Below are positions 1 through 9,717 of a DNA stretch of 28,087 nt, in pieces; positions within the stretch are counted from its first letter, which is position 1; every line of letters begins with the position of its first letter. The stretch is from positions 1 through 28,087 of the forward strand of contig CAZCDM010000013.1 of the NCBI GenBank assembly GCA_964497475.1, read 5' to 3'. This DNA comes from CAZCDM01 sp964497475. Lineage in GTDB: Bacteria; Planctomycetota; Phycisphaerae; SM23-33. A program made the translations under genes and the position numbers. The notes beneath the pieces were generated by a model. That model saw only the letters and a program-made list of their open reading frames with translations. It was not told where the DNA came from and made no database searches.

Positions 1-24
1 GCCCTCTACGACCTGCTCCATTGA
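1..24 (+). CDS. Possible C-terminal end of an upstream gene (partial)
   Basis: The first 24 bases can be read as seven sense codons (ALYDLLH) followed by TGA, so they may be the end of a plus-strand gene convergent with polA. A 6-bp inverted repeat with a 3-nt loop starts on the last base of that stop (24-38). Seven codons are too few to identify a family, and the reading frame is a guess. Confidence 0.2.
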   Translation, partial: ALYDLLH

Positions 25-100
25 TTGGGTGTCCCAATGTTGAAGTCAGGAAAATCCGCATTCCGGAATCGCAAATGTAAACAATCCACAATTCACCGCG

Positions 101-124
101 CCGGCCTGGCGTGCCGGTTTGTTT
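101..124 (+). terminator. Possible intrinsic terminator between convergent genes
   Basis: A short GC stem (CCGGC at 101-105 with GCCGG at 113-117) is followed on the plus strand by TTTGTTT. The T-rich side fits termination of a plus-strand transcript entering from the left edge rather than of polA. The stem is only 5 bp, so support is weak. Apart from this, positions 25-133 hold nothing I can recognise. Confidence 0.3.
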
Positions 125-133
125 CGGCGGGGG

Positions 134-2857
134 TTATTTTGCTTCCAGCCAGCTGGGGCCTCGGCCGACGTCGACTTTCAGCGGCACGGCCAGTTCGATG
201 GCGCCGGTCATTTCCTCGACGAGCATCGCCTCGGCCGATTCGTCGCCGGCGGGCACTTCCAGCACGAGTTCGTCGTGAATCTGCAGCAGCATGCGTTCGG
301 GGCGGTCCTGCTTGGCGATGCGGCGGGCGACGTGGACCATCGCCTGCTTGATGAGGTCGGCCGCCGAGCCCTGCACGACGGAGTTGATGGCGAGGCGTTC
401 GGCCTGGGCGCGAACCTGGGCATTGCTCGCGCCGATATCGGGTATCGTCCGCCGGCGGCCAAGGATCGTCTCGACGTAGCCGTCGGCCTGGGCCCGGGCG
501 ATGCACTCCTGCAGAAACTCATCGATCCGCGGAAACCGCTTCTTGTAGCGGGTGATGAAATCCTCCGCCTCGTGCCGCGGAATCGACAGTGCCCGCGCCA
601 GGCCGAACGCGGTCTGCCCGTAGATAATGCCGAAGTTCACGCCCTTGGCCCGGTCTCGCTGCTCGGGGGTGACGTCCTCGACGGCCAGGCCGAAGACCTC
701 GGCCGCGACCGTCCGGTGGATGTCCTGGTCGTCGGCGAAGGCGGCCAGCAGCGTTTCGTCGCGGCAGAAGTGCGCGAGCATCCGCAGCTCGACCTGCGAG
801 TAGTCGGCCGAGAGAAGCTCCCAGCCCTCCTCGGCCACGAAGGCTGAGCGAATCTGCCGTCCCTGCTCGGTGCGGATGGGAATGTTCTGGAGGTTCGGGT
901 CGCTGCTGGAGAGTCGGCCCGTGGCCGTCGAGGCCTGGTGGAAGCTGGTATGCACCCGCCCGGTCTGGGGGTGGATGCACTCGGCGAGGGCCTTGAGGTA
1001 CGTGCTCAGCAGCTTGGTGAGCTTGCGGTATTCCAGGATCATCGTGGGGATGGGGTTGTTGTGCTCGGCGGCGAGCTGTTCGAGCACGGCCGAGTCGGTG
1101 CTCGGGCCGGTTTTGGTTTTGCGGACGACCGGCAGCTGGAACTTGCCGAAGAGGATCTCACCGAGCTGCTTGGGGCTGTCGGGGTTGAACTGGGCCGAGC
1201 CGGCGGCGGTGACGATATCCTCGCGGAGCGTGTCAGCCTGGTTGGACAGCTCGGTCTCCATGGCCTTGAGTCGCTGGGGGTCCACGCGAATGCCCGTCTG
1301 CTCCATGTCGGCCAGCACGGGCAGCAGCTCCATTTCCAGCCCGGCCAGGAGGTCCTGGAGCTTCTCGCGGTCGAGCTGCGGGGCGAGGTGGTCGGCCAGC
1401 CGCAGGGCGATGTCGGCATCCTCGGCGGCGTAGGGGCCCACGACGTCGGTGGGCACGTTGTCCATCGTGGTGGCGTTGCGCCCTTTGCCGATGACATCCT
1501 CGATGGGGATGCAGGTGTGGGCGAGCATCTCCTCGGCCAGCACGTCGAGCTTATAGCTGCGGCGGGTCGAGTCGAGCACCCAGGCGGCGACCATCGTGTC
1601 GAAGTAGGGGCCAGCCAGCTCCAGCCCAGCCCGTCGCAGGACGATCAGATCGTACTTGAGATTGTGGGCGATTTTTTCGATTGCCGTGTCGGTGAGCACC
1701 GGGCCGAGGGCTTCGGCGACGGCGTCGAGGTCGAGAGTGGCCTCGCCCAGCGGCGCCCGCAGCGGCAGGTAGACCCCCTGGCCCGGCCGCCACGACAGGC
1801 TGATGCCCACCAGCGTCGCGAACATCGGGTGGACGCTGGTGGTCTCGGTGTCGACGGCCAGCCGCGTCACGCCGGCGAGGTCGTCGACCAGGGCGGCAAG
1901 GGCACCGGGGGTGTCAATCACCTGGTAGTCGATTTCGGCGGGCGCCTGGGCAGCGGGGGCGGCGGCTTGGGTCGGTGCGTTGCCGGCCGGCAGGGGTTGG
2001 CCGGTGATTTTCTCGACCTGCCGGGCCAGGCTGTCGAAGCCGACCTCGGCGAAGATCGGCTGGAGGTTCTCCCATTGCAGCCGGTCGCTGCAGAGCTCGT
2101 CGGGTGTAATGTCGATCGGCACGTCGCGGTCCAGGGCGATGAGCGTGCGGGCCAGCAGGGCGGTGTCGTGATGGGCGGTGAGGTTCTCGCTGAGCTTGGG
2201 GGTCTGCTCGTCGGCGTGGGCGAGGACCTCCTCCAGTGAGCCGTAGGTGTTGATGAGCTTGACGGCCGTCTTGGGCCCCACGCCGGGCACGCCGGGGACG
2301 TTGTCGCTGGTGTCGCCGATGAGGGCCTGGACGTCGAGGGCCTGGTCCGGGCGATAGCCCTTGGACGCGAGGATCGTCTCGGCGTCGAGCGTTTCGTCCT
2401 TCATCGGGTCGTACAGCCGGACGGTGTCGGTCACGAGCTGGTCGAGGTCCTTATCGCGGCTGACGAGCACGACGTTCCACGCTCCGCCGAACCGCTCGGC
2501 CAGCGTCGCGAGGATGTCGTCGGCCTCGTAGCCGGGCACGTTGAGGATCGGGATGCCCAACGCATCGACCATCTCGATGATGCGTTTCTCCTGCGGGAAA
2601 AAATCTTCGGGCGTGGGTTTACGCGTCTGCTTGTATTCGGGGTAGATCGCGGTGCGTTTGAGCTTTTCGCGCGGGCCGTCGATGGCCATGGCGACGTGGC
2701 TGGGGCGGTGGTCCTGGAAGAACTTCAGCAGCATGTTCATGAAGACGTAGCTGGCCCAGGTCGGCTCGCCGTTTGGGGCGGTCATGCTGCCGGGGCTCAG
2801 GGCGTGGTAGGCGCGGAACATCTGGGAATGGCCGTCGATGAGATAGATGGTGTCCAT
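134..2857 (-). CDS. polA: DNA polymerase I
   Basis: This 907-aa protein has all three domains of bacterial DNA polymerase I, which removes RNA primers and fills repair gaps. Residues 1 to about 290 form the 5'-3' exonuclease, opening with YLIDGHSQMFRAYHA. The 3'-5' proofreading domain appears active: AVDTETT (about residue 335), HNLKYD and YAAEDAD keep its acidic residues. The polymerase domain has motif A (SADYSQVELRML, about 684), motif B (RDRAKGVNFGIIYG, about 735) and motif C (QIHDELVLEVP, about 857). Length is normal for a full-length enzyme. It starts at ATG 31 nt after the addA stop on the same strand, so it is probably the last gene of the pgsA-to-polA transcription unit. Large open frames on the opposite strand are GC-driven shadows. 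Confidence 0.97.
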   Translation of the reverse strand: MDTIYLIDGHSQMFRAYHALSPGSMTAPNGEPTWASYVFMNMLLKFFQDHRPSHVAMAIDGPREKLKRTAIYPEYKQTRKPTPEDFFPQEKRIIEMVDALGIPILNVPGYEADDILATLAERFGGAWNVVLVSRDKDLDQLVTDTVRLYDPMKDETLDAETILASKGYRPDQALDVQALIGDTSDNVPGVPGVGPKTAVKLINTYGSLEEVLAHADEQTPKLSENLTAHHDTALLARTLIALDRDVPIDITPDELCSDRLQWENLQPIFAEVGFDSLARQVEKITGQPLPAGNAPTQAAAPAAQAPAEIDYQVIDTPGALAALVDDLAGVTRLAVDTETTSVHPMFATLVGISLSWRPGQGVYLPLRAPLGEATLDLDAVAEALGPVLTDTAIEKIAHNLKYDLIVLRRAGLELAGPYFDTMVAAWVLDSTRRSYKLDVLAEEMLAHTCIPIEDVIGKGRNATTMDNVPTDVVGPYAAEDADIALRLADHLAPQLDREKLQDLLAGLEMELLPVLADMEQTGIRVDPQRLKAMETELSNQADTLREDIVTAAGSAQFNPDSPKQLGEILFGKFQLPVVRKTKTGPSTDSAVLEQLAAEHNNPIPTMILEYRKLTKLLSTYLKALAECIHPQTGRVHTSFHQASTATGRLSSSDPNLQNIPIRTEQGRQIRSAFVAEEGWELLSADYSQVELRMLAHFCRDETLLAAFADDQDIHRTVAAEVFGLAVEDVTPEQRDRAKGVNFGIIYGQTAFGLARALSIPRHEAEDFITRYKKRFPRIDEFLQECIARAQADGYVETILGRRRTIPDIGASNAQVRAQAERLAINSVVQGSAADLIKQAMVHVARRIAKQDRPERMLLQIHDELVLEVPAGDESAEAMLVEEMTGAIELAVPLKVDVGRGPSWLEAK

Positions 2858-2888
2858 GGTGCTACGCTACTTCATCCGGCCGGGGGAA

Positions 2889-5800
2889 TCAAACCTCGGT
2901 GGCGGGCTGGCCGAGGTGGCTCAGCAGCGGATGCGAGCAAACGGCACAGCCGGGGCGGTCGCAGCGGGGCCAGCGGTCTTCGCGGCGGGCGCGGGCGAGG
3001 CGGGCGGTGAGTTCGTCGATTTCCTCGCGGGCCTGGGTGAGTCGCTCTTGGCCGAGGGGAATCGTCGCCATCTCGCCGGACCGCAGGAAGTAGAGCGACA
3101 GCTCGGCCGGCGGCTCGCCGGTGATCCGCTCGGCGGCGTCGGCGTAGAGCAGCAGTTGGAGGCGGTAGGTGCGGAGTTTGTCGTCGGCCGGGCCGTGGAG
3201 GTGGTCGCTCTTCCAGTCCAGCACGCGCCACGTGCCGTCGCAGCGGTAGAGCAGGTCGATCTGCCCGCGGATCGAGCCGCACGGCGTGGGCGTGGTGAAG
3301 TCGATCTCTCGGTGGACGGCCTCGGCGGCGGCGAGCTGCCCGGCCAGGCCCGAGCTGCGCAGCGTGGCGATCATCGAATCGAGCAGGGCGGCGGTCTGTT
3401 GCTCCTGGGCGGCGGAGGTCGGGTCGAGTTCGGCCAGGGCTGCCGGCAGGAGCTGCCCGGCCGGCTGGGGGTTGGCGAAGTCCAGCAGCTCCATGCAACG
3501 GTGCAGCACCGTGCCGAGTGCCATGGGGTCCAGGCCGGTCTCGGCCGCGGCGGCCGGGGGCGATTGGCCGTCCCGCGGCGGCAGCGGGCCTCGGAGTTCG
3601 TACAGCCAGCGGTAGCTCAGCGGGCAACGCTGGAATCGCCCCAGTGCGGTCGCGGCGACGGCCATCGTGCCCGCGCCGGCCGGTAAGGGGCCCAGCAGGG
3701 GCAGGTCGACCGATGCGCCGGCTGAGGCGAGGGTTTCGACGACCCCGGCGGCCTGGGTGATGGTGGTGACCTGGTTCAGGGCGTTGGTCAGCAGGGTTTC
3801 GTCGCGCCGGGTGGTCTGCGGCGGGGTCGGTTCGACCAGTCGCAGCGCGGCTTGGTATTGGTTGTCCGGGCCGAAGGGGAGTTCACCGCGGCCTCGATCG
3901 ATGGCGTCGAGAAGGCTGAAGGTTTCATCGAGCTTCTGGAGGAAGCAGTCGCCTTGTTTGAACAGGCCGGTATTGCTCTGCCAGTTGGCCCCGACGAGGA
4001 TGAGGCGGTCTTCGTGGCGAGTCAGGGCGACGTAGAACATCCGCAGGGTTTCCTCCTGGCGGTCCCATTGCTCCATGCGTTTGGCCAGGCGGTAGCTCAG
4101 CGGCGGGGTTTCGATGGGCTCGTCGATGGTCTCGAAGGGCTTGGCCGTCAGCAGCCAGTCGCGGCGGGCCAGGAGGGTGTCGCTGGAGGCCTGCGTGGCG
4201 TGGTTGAGGTCCGGCACGAAGACGATGGGGAACTCCAACCCCTTGGCCTTGTGGATGGTCATGAGGGAGATGGCATCTTCGCCCTCGCCGACGACGGCGG
4301 CCTGCTCCTGCCGCTGCTCGTTGATGGTCTGGCGGTTCATGACGTCGATGAACTCCCGCAGCGAGAGCTCACTGCCGGCGGCGGTGGCCTGGTCGAGGAG
4401 CTGGCGGACATTGCCCACCAGCCGTCGGCCCTGGAACTGGCTCTGCAGGACGCCTTCGTAGCCGGTCTCGTCGAGGATGCGCCGCAGCAGCTCGTCGATG
4501 GCCAGGGCGTCTTTCTGGCGGTGCAGCTCGGTGAGCAGGTCGGTGATGAATCGCAGTTGGGCCAGCCGGGGCGGTTCGAGCAGCTCGGCCAGGGCGTCCA
4601 GGTCGAGGTTCGGCAGGTAGGGGCGGTGGTGCGTGCGGGCCAGGTGGGCCAGGGCGTTATCGTCCAGGCCCACCATGGCGCTGCGCAGTAGGCCCAGCAG
4701 GGCGATGTCGTCGGCCGGGCTCTCGATGACGCGCAGGGCGTTGAGCAGGTCGAAGATTTCCTGGCGTTTGAAAAAGCCCGTGCCACCCACGACGTGGTAG
4801 GGCAGGTTGCGGTGCTGGAGCTGGCGTTCGAATTCCAGGCTGTGGGTCATGCGGACGAAGAGGATCGCGATGTCGCCCGGCCGGGCGGGGCGGTAGGTTT
4901 CGGTTTCGGCGTCCCAGACGGTGTGCTGGCCGTCGCGGAGGAGCTGGTCGATCCGCTGGGCGGTGAGCAGGGCCTGGGCGTGGATGCACTCGTCGGCCGA
5001 GTCGATGGGGGCCTCGTCGCTGGGCTCGGCCAGGAGGATCTCGACGGCGGGCTCGGGCGGAGTCTGCAGGCGGTGGGCCTGGAGGGGCTGGTAGCGTTGG
5101 CCCATGAGCTGGGCGAAGAGGTGGTTGACGAACTCGACGCCCTCGATGTGGGTGCGGAAGCTGGTGTCGAGGTCGAGCTGCTGGCGGGGGGGTAGTTGCT
5201 GGCAGAGGTCGCGGAAGACCTCGACCTGCGCCCCGCGGAAGCGGTAGATCGACTGCTTGTCGTCGCCGACGAGGAAGAGTCGCCCGTCGTCCCAGGGTGC
5301 CCGGCCGAGCAGGGCGGTGACGATGTCGACCTGGGTCGAGTCGGTGTCCTGTGCTTCGTCGATGAGCAACTGGGCCATGCCCTCGCCGATGGCGCCTGCC
5401 AGGGCTGGCCGGTCGCGCAGCAGGGTGCGGGTGCGGACGAGCAGGTCGTCGAAGTCGAGCAGGCCGCGACGGGCCTTGGCGTGGGAGTAGTGGGCGAGGA
5501 CCTCGCCGGCCAGGTCCAGCAGCGTCGCCAGCTGCCCGGCGGTGAAGGCGTCGAGCGGGCCGAGGTCTTCGGCGAACTCGGCCCAGGAGCCGAGGGCGGC
5601 CTGGACTTCCTTGATGCGGTCGCGGACGGCCTTGGGGGGTTCGGTCCAGGCGTTCTTGCCGCCCTTGCTGCCGGGGGAGATACCGGCCAGTTGGGCGAAG
5701 GTCTCGACCGTGTGGGCGTCGCGGTCGGCCAGGAGCGTCCGTGCGAGGCAGACCGCCTGGTCGCGCAGCGGCAGGAGCTTGTCGTCCGGGTCGGAGCAGG

Positions 5801-6500
5801 GCAGCCAGGCCAGCTCGTCGATGCGTTTGGGCAGTTGGCGGTCGCCGTCGAGGCGTTCCCAGGCCCAGTCCCGCGCAGCCGGCAGGACGGTTCGCCAATG
5901 GGCCAGCAGAGCTTCTGCATCGGGCGGGGCGTCCAGGTCGAGCTGCCCCCGGATGGTGATAAGGTTGCCCAGCAGGGTGCTGATTTTTTCGAGCCCGGCC
6001 GTGGCGACGAGGTCGGCGATGGCCGGGTCGGATTCCAGACGGGCAAGGAGGACCTGCTCGGCCGAGCTGTCCAGCAGGGCATCGGCGGTGGTGGTATCGG
6101 CCCCGACCTGGAAGGCGGGGTCGAGGCCGGCCTCGATGGCGTAGCTCCGCAGCAGCGAGGCGCAGAAGCTGTGGATCGTCGAGATGCGGGCGTCGGGCAG
6201 TTGCTGGATCCAGTCCAGCAGGCGGTGGCGGTCGGCGTCGCTGCCGGCCGATTCGGCGAACTGGCGCAGCATGCGTCGCACGCGGGCGGACATTTCCAGG
6301 GCGGCCTTGTCGGTGAACGTCAGGGCTACGAAGTGACGCAGCGGGTTGACCAGGTCGCCGCTTTGCAGCAGCAGCTCGGTAAACCGCCGGGCCAGAACGA
6401 GCGTCTTGCCGCAGCCGGCCCCGCTGCGCAGAGCGACGTTTTGGCTGGCGAGGTCTACACCGGCGGCCTGCTGGGCAGGGGTGAGTTTGATCTCGCTCAT
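2889..6500 (-). CDS. addA: AddA: UvrD/RecB-type helicase-nuclease subunit
   Basis: This 1203-aa protein is the helicase-nuclease subunit of an AddAB double-strand-break resection enzyme. Superfamily 1 motifs appear in order: Walker A GAGCGKT (27-33), motif II IDEAQDTD (about 378), motif III VGDDKQSIYRFRGAQ, motif V TIHKAKGLEFP and motif VI FYVALTRHEDRL. A C-terminal RecB-like nuclease domain follows, with an IDLLYRCDG strand and VLDWKSD (about 1092-1100), which carries the catalytic Asp and Lys. The frame stays open upstream into addB. I chose the ATG that overlaps the addB stop as ATGA, because it places Walker A at the usual distance and implies translational coupling. AddA and AddB are encoded as a pair, and polA follows immediately. 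AddA is favoured over RecB because the partner is AddB-like and no recC or recD is present. Confidence 0.93.
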   Translation of the reverse strand: MSEIKLTPAQQAAGVDLASQNVALRSGAGCGKTLVLARRFTELLLQSGDLVNPLRHFVALTFTDKAALEMSARVRRMLRQFAESAGSDADRHRLLDWIQQLPDARISTIHSFCASLLRSYAIEAGLDPAFQVGADTTTADALLDSSAEQVLLARLESDPAIADLVATAGLEKISTLLGNLITIRGQLDLDAPPDAEALLAHWRTVLPAARDWAWERLDGDRQLPKRIDELAWLPCSDPDDKLLPLRDQAVCLARTLLADRDAHTVETFAQLAGISPGSKGGKNAWTEPPKAVRDRIKEVQAALGSWAEFAEDLGPLDAFTAGQLATLLDLAGEVLAHYSHAKARRGLLDFDDLLVRTRTLLRDRPALAGAIGEGMAQLLIDEAQDTDSTQVDIVTALLGRAPWDDGRLFLVGDDKQSIYRFRGAQVEVFRDLCQQLPPRQQLDLDTSFRTHIEGVEFVNHLFAQLMGQRYQPLQAHRLQTPPEPAVEILLAEPSDEAPIDSADECIHAQALLTAQRIDQLLRDGQHTVWDAETETYRPARPGDIAILFVRMTHSLEFERQLQHRNLPYHVVGGTGFFKRQEIFDLLNALRVIESPADDIALLGLLRSAMVGLDDNALAHLARTHHRPYLPNLDLDALAELLEPPRLAQLRFITDLLTELHRQKDALAIDELLRRILDETGYEGVLQSQFQGRRLVGNVRQLLDQATAAGSELSLREFIDVMNRQTINEQRQEQAAVVGEGEDAISLMTIHKAKGLEFPIVFVPDLNHATQASSDTLLARRDWLLTAKPFETIDEPIETPPLSYRLAKRMEQWDRQEETLRMFYVALTRHEDRLILVGANWQSNTGLFKQGDCFLQKLDETFSLLDAIDRGRGELPFGPDNQYQAALRLVEPTPPQTTRRDETLLTNALNQVTTITQAAGVVETLASAGASVDLPLLGPLPAGAGTMAVAATALGRFQRCPLSYRWLYELRGPLPPRDGQSPPAAAAETGLDPMALGTVLHRCMELLDFANPQPAGQLLPAALAELDPTSAAQEQQTAALLDSMIATLRSSGLAGQLAAAEAVHREIDFTTPTPCGSIRGQIDLLYRCDGTWRVLDWKSDHLHGPADDKLRTYRLQLLLYADAAERITGEPPAELSLYFLRSGEMATIPLGQERLTQAREEIDELTARLARARREDRWPRCDRPGCAVCSHPLLSHLGQPATEV

Positions 6501-9500
6501 GACGAGGCCCTCCCATCGCGGGCCTGTTTGACGTCGGAGCGGGCCTGGGAGAGGTGGCAGCTCTGACGGTAGTCGCAGGATGTGCAGGCGCCCGTTGCGG
6601 GCTCGAGGTCGAAGCGTCCGTCGCGGATGGCCTGGATCATCTCGCCGATGCGGCCCAGGGCGACCTGGCGATCGGCGGTGTAGTGTTCGTCCGCCCGGGG
6701 CGTGTTGCGGTAGAGCTTGACCTCGGCGAAGGTCGTCTCCTTGCCGTCGCGCAGGGCGTGGTACGCACCGCCGATGCAGGGCTCGTCGAGCAGGGTATCG
6801 GCCACGGCGAGGTAGAGGGACATCTGCACGTCGCGGGCGTCGGCGATGGAGGCGCGGCTGGGGCTCGAGCCGGATTTGTAATCGACGAGCAAAGCGCCGG
6901 AGGCAATGTCGGTGGCGACGTGATCGATGCGGTCGATCTTGCCGGCCAGGTGGATCGTGCCGGCGGAGGTTTTGATCTCGACCGGCTCGGTCGTGCTGGC
7001 GGGGTCCATCCAGTCGACGCGGTCCGGGTCGATGCCGAAGCCCAGCTCGAAGTGGCTGGGGCGGGGCTGGAAGGGGTGAGCCTGCTGGGCCTGGAGGTAG
7101 CTGAGCATCTGAAGGTGCATGGTCTGTTGCTGGCGGGCCCAGAGCAGCGGGAAGGCGATCTGCGATTCGGGCAGACGGTCGGCCGATTCGTGCTCGGCCT
7201 GGTCCAGGGCAGCGGCGAGGTCGTCGGCGGTCAGCTCGGCCAGGGGGACGGGCCGGCCGTGTTGCCCGGCGAGGATGGTCATCGTCCGGTAGAGGGCGTT
7301 GTGGATGTAGATACCGCGGTTTTGCGGTTCGAGCGTGCGTTGCGGCTGGACGAGCGGTTCGAGGCTGAGCAGCTCGCGGGCGAAGTACTTCCACGGGCAC
7401 TTGGCGAAGTCGTTGAGGCGGCCGGCCGAGAAGACCGTCCGGTCGAAGCGTTCGGCGAGGCTTTCCAGCAGGGCCGGCTCGGAGAGTCGGCCGTCGTATT
7501 CGTTCCACTCGCCCCCGGCCCAGCGGCGGTGCAGCGTCCAGAGCCCCGCGGCCGAGCGGGTCAGGACATCGGCCCGGCGAACAAGCAGGGCTGGGAGGAT
7601 GGACGTTTGCCCCAGGCTGGTAAGCCCGGCGCGGAGAGCTTCGTTGGCGGTGGCGATCTGCTCGGGCGGCGGGTCGGTCGGCCCGGGGGGGATGGTCTCG
7701 AGTCGGCCGGCTTCGCTGAGTGTGGCGAGCCCACCGGCCGGGGCGAGGAGGGCTTCGAGGAAGGCGCCGGGGGCGGCGGCTCCGCCCGAGGCGGTGGCGT
7801 GCTGGTAGGTGGCGGTGAAGGTTTTTTCGGCGCGGGTGGCGGCGAGGTAGAACAGCAGCATCTCGCGGGCGGTCAGGTCGCTGCGGAGGTCGAGGGGCAG
7901 GTTGTGGCGGGCCCAGGCTTCGCGGTCGGCCTCGCCGGGCAGGGCGGTTTCGGCCAGCGGGGCGGGGAACTGGCCCTCGCTCGTGCCGAGCAGGAAGACG
8001 TGATCCCAGCGGCGGGCGCGGGCATCGAGGACGCTGAGGACGGCGGCGGCCTGGTCGGATCGCGGGCCGGGCAGGGTGACCTCACCGAGGGCTTCGACGA
8101 GGTGGGCCCAAGGGGCGGGCTCGTGGGGGGCGAGCTGGCGGCAGGTTTCCAGGGCGCGGAGGTCGCGTGCGATGCGTTCGGCGGAGGTCTGCTCGCAGCA
8201 GGTGGTCGTCAGGTCGAGCCGGTCGATGAGTTCGGGCAGGTCGGCTGAGGTGGTGCATCGCTCGGCCAGGGCGTAGAGGGCATCGAGCAGCTCGGCGGCG
8301 CGGGTGAAGTCGGCAGCAGTGGGCTGGTGCGGATCGGGCGGGGTCTGGTCGTCGACGGGCTGGGCGGCGCGGTCGGCCAGGGCAGCAGCGGCCCGGGCCG
8401 GGGCGTGGCGGCCGTCGAGGACATTGCCGTGACGAATGAGGGTTTCGGCGTGGATGGCGGTGGTCTCGTCGAACGGGCCCAGAGCGGCGGGGTGGAAGTA
8501 GCTGCTGTTGAGCACGCGGAGCACGGCCGGGAATGCGAAGTTCAGCTCGGGCAGCTCGGCCAGGTGGAGCAGGAACCGCACGACGGGCACGTCGGCCAGG
8601 ACGTAGGCCGCCGGGGCCAGGGGGATGTCGAACTCGCCGAAGACCCGCTCGATGGTGGGGCGGATTTCGTCGAGGTGGCGGGCGAGGATGGCGATGCGGG
8701 CCGGGTCCGTGCCGTCATGCAGGAGCTGCTTGACGCGGCGGGCGACGGCGATGACTTCGGCTTCGGCCCCGGCGGTGGCGATGACGTCGAGCCCGGGCGG
8801 CAGGGGGAGTTGGTCGGTGTGGAAGTCGAAGACCCGCCCGGCGAGTGCGCCGATGGCGAGGCTGTCTGCCGGGCCGGCGGTGGTGGCGAGTTCTGTCAGG
8901 CCGGGGAATGTGTCGCGAACGGCCTGGGCGGTGCGTGCCGTCCACTGCCACATGCGGTCGCGGCCGTCGGCGTCCAGCGGCAGGGTGATGGCGAGTTGGC
9001 TCATGGCAGGGCGGAGCAGGGCGAGGATGGCCAGCTGCGTGGGGGTGAAGTCGGCAAAGCCGTCGACCAGGAGGGTGTCGATCTCGGCCAGTGCCTTGCC
9101 AGCCAGGTCGGGTTTGTCGGCCAGCAGTTGGCGGGTCCGCCAGAATCGCCCCTCGGTGTCGTAGCGGTCGGTGGCGAGCAGGGCGTGCTGGTAGGCATCG
9201 TACAGCCGGGCCAGGTCGCGCCCCTTGCCGCGCGGCTCGACGATGTCCAGCAGGGCCCGCGGCTCGACGGCGGCGCGTTTGAGTTCGCCGATGGCGCGGT
9301 CCAGGGCCAGCAGGAACCCCGGCGTGGCGGCTACGTCGGCCAGTACGGTGAGGTGGTCGCGTTGGTCTTCGACGATGCGCCGCAGCAGCAGGCGGCGGTC
9401 GAAGGGGCGGATGGCGGTCATGCGGTCGCCGGCGGCCAGGCCGACGCGGTCGCACAGCGTGGCGAAGGTCCAGGTGCGGGTGGCCTGGGCGGGTTCGGCC

Positions 9501-9679
9501 GGGAGGCTCAGCGAGCGGGCGGTGGCTGCATTGGGCAGCAGCAGTGCGGCGGGGCGCTGGCTTGCCAGTTCGAGCAGGGCGGAGGTTTTGCCGCTGGCGG
9601 CCGGGCCGGTGAGCAGGACGACCGGCGCATCGGTGGCGGCGAGTTGTTCGGCCAGTGGATGAGGCGTCCGGTGTGGCAT
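6497..9679 (-). CDS. addB: AddB: PD-(D/E)XK nuclease subunit of AddAB
   Basis: This 1060-aa protein is the partner of AddA. It has an N-terminal Walker A (GPAASGKT, 25-32) on a degenerate helicase core and a C-terminal PD-(D/E)XK nuclease with KIDRIDHV and LVDYKSGSS (about 930). Four cysteines fit the 4Fe-4S cluster that staples AddB-type nucleases: one in FAKCPWKYF (about 760) and three in CTSCDYRQSC near the C-terminus. The C-terminal three have CxxC-x5-C spacing. Both AddA and AddB therefore keep nuclease motifs, unlike RecBCD. An alternative TTG start at 9721 would overlap the uppP stop by 4 nt. I prefer ATG 9679, although its purine-rich GGGGGAG lies rather far upstream. Confidence 0.9.
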   Translation of the reverse strand: MPHRTPHPLAEQLAATDAPVVLLTGPAASGKTSALLELASQRPAALLLPNAATARSLSLPAEPAQATRTWTFATLCDRVGLAAGDRMTAIRPFDRRLLLRRIVEDQRDHLTVLADVAATPGFLLALDRAIGELKRAAVEPRALLDIVEPRGKGRDLARLYDAYQHALLATDRYDTEGRFWRTRQLLADKPDLAGKALAEIDTLLVDGFADFTPTQLAILALLRPAMSQLAITLPLDADGRDRMWQWTARTAQAVRDTFPGLTELATTAGPADSLAIGALAGRVFDFHTDQLPLPPGLDVIATAGAEAEVIAVARRVKQLLHDGTDPARIAILARHLDEIRPTIERVFGEFDIPLAPAAYVLADVPVVRFLLHLAELPELNFAFPAVLRVLNSSYFHPAALGPFDETTAIHAETLIRHGNVLDGRHAPARAAAALADRAAQPVDDQTPPDPHQPTAADFTRAAELLDALYALAERCTTSADLPELIDRLDLTTTCCEQTSAERIARDLRALETCRQLAPHEPAPWAHLVEALGEVTLPGPRSDQAAAVLSVLDARARRWDHVFLLGTSEGQFPAPLAETALPGEADREAWARHNLPLDLRSDLTAREMLLFYLAATRAEKTFTATYQHATASGGAAAPGAFLEALLAPAGGLATLSEAGRLETIPPGPTDPPPEQIATANEALRAGLTSLGQTSILPALLVRRADVLTRSAAGLWTLHRRWAGGEWNEYDGRLSEPALLESLAERFDRTVFSAGRLNDFAKCPWKYFARELLSLEPLVQPQRTLEPQNRGIYIHNALYRTMTILAGQHGRPVPLAELTADDLAAALDQAEHESADRLPESQIAFPLLWARQQQTMHLQMLSYLQAQQAHPFQPRPSHFELGFGIDPDRVDWMDPASTTEPVEIKTSAGTIHLAGKIDRIDHVATDIASGALLVDYKSGSSPSRASIADARDVQMSLYLAVADTLLDEPCIGGAYHALRDGKETTFAEVKLYRNTPRADEHYTADRQVALGRIGEMIQAIRDGRFDLEPATGACTSCDYRQSCHLSQARSDVKQARDGRASS

Positions 9680-9717
9680 GGCTGGTATTGTCAGCTCCCC
9701 CGTGTGGTGTTGCAAGC

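Noticed and set aside
938..2239. 433-aa open frame on the plus strand
   Set aside because: Antisense to polA. It is Gly/Val-rich with no recognisable motif; such frames are expected at this GC content.
6501..7508. N-terminal extension of AddA by 336 residues
   Set aside because: The frame is open, but it overlaps the addB nuclease domain and gives Arg/Pro-rich sequence. The ATGA overlap start is far better.
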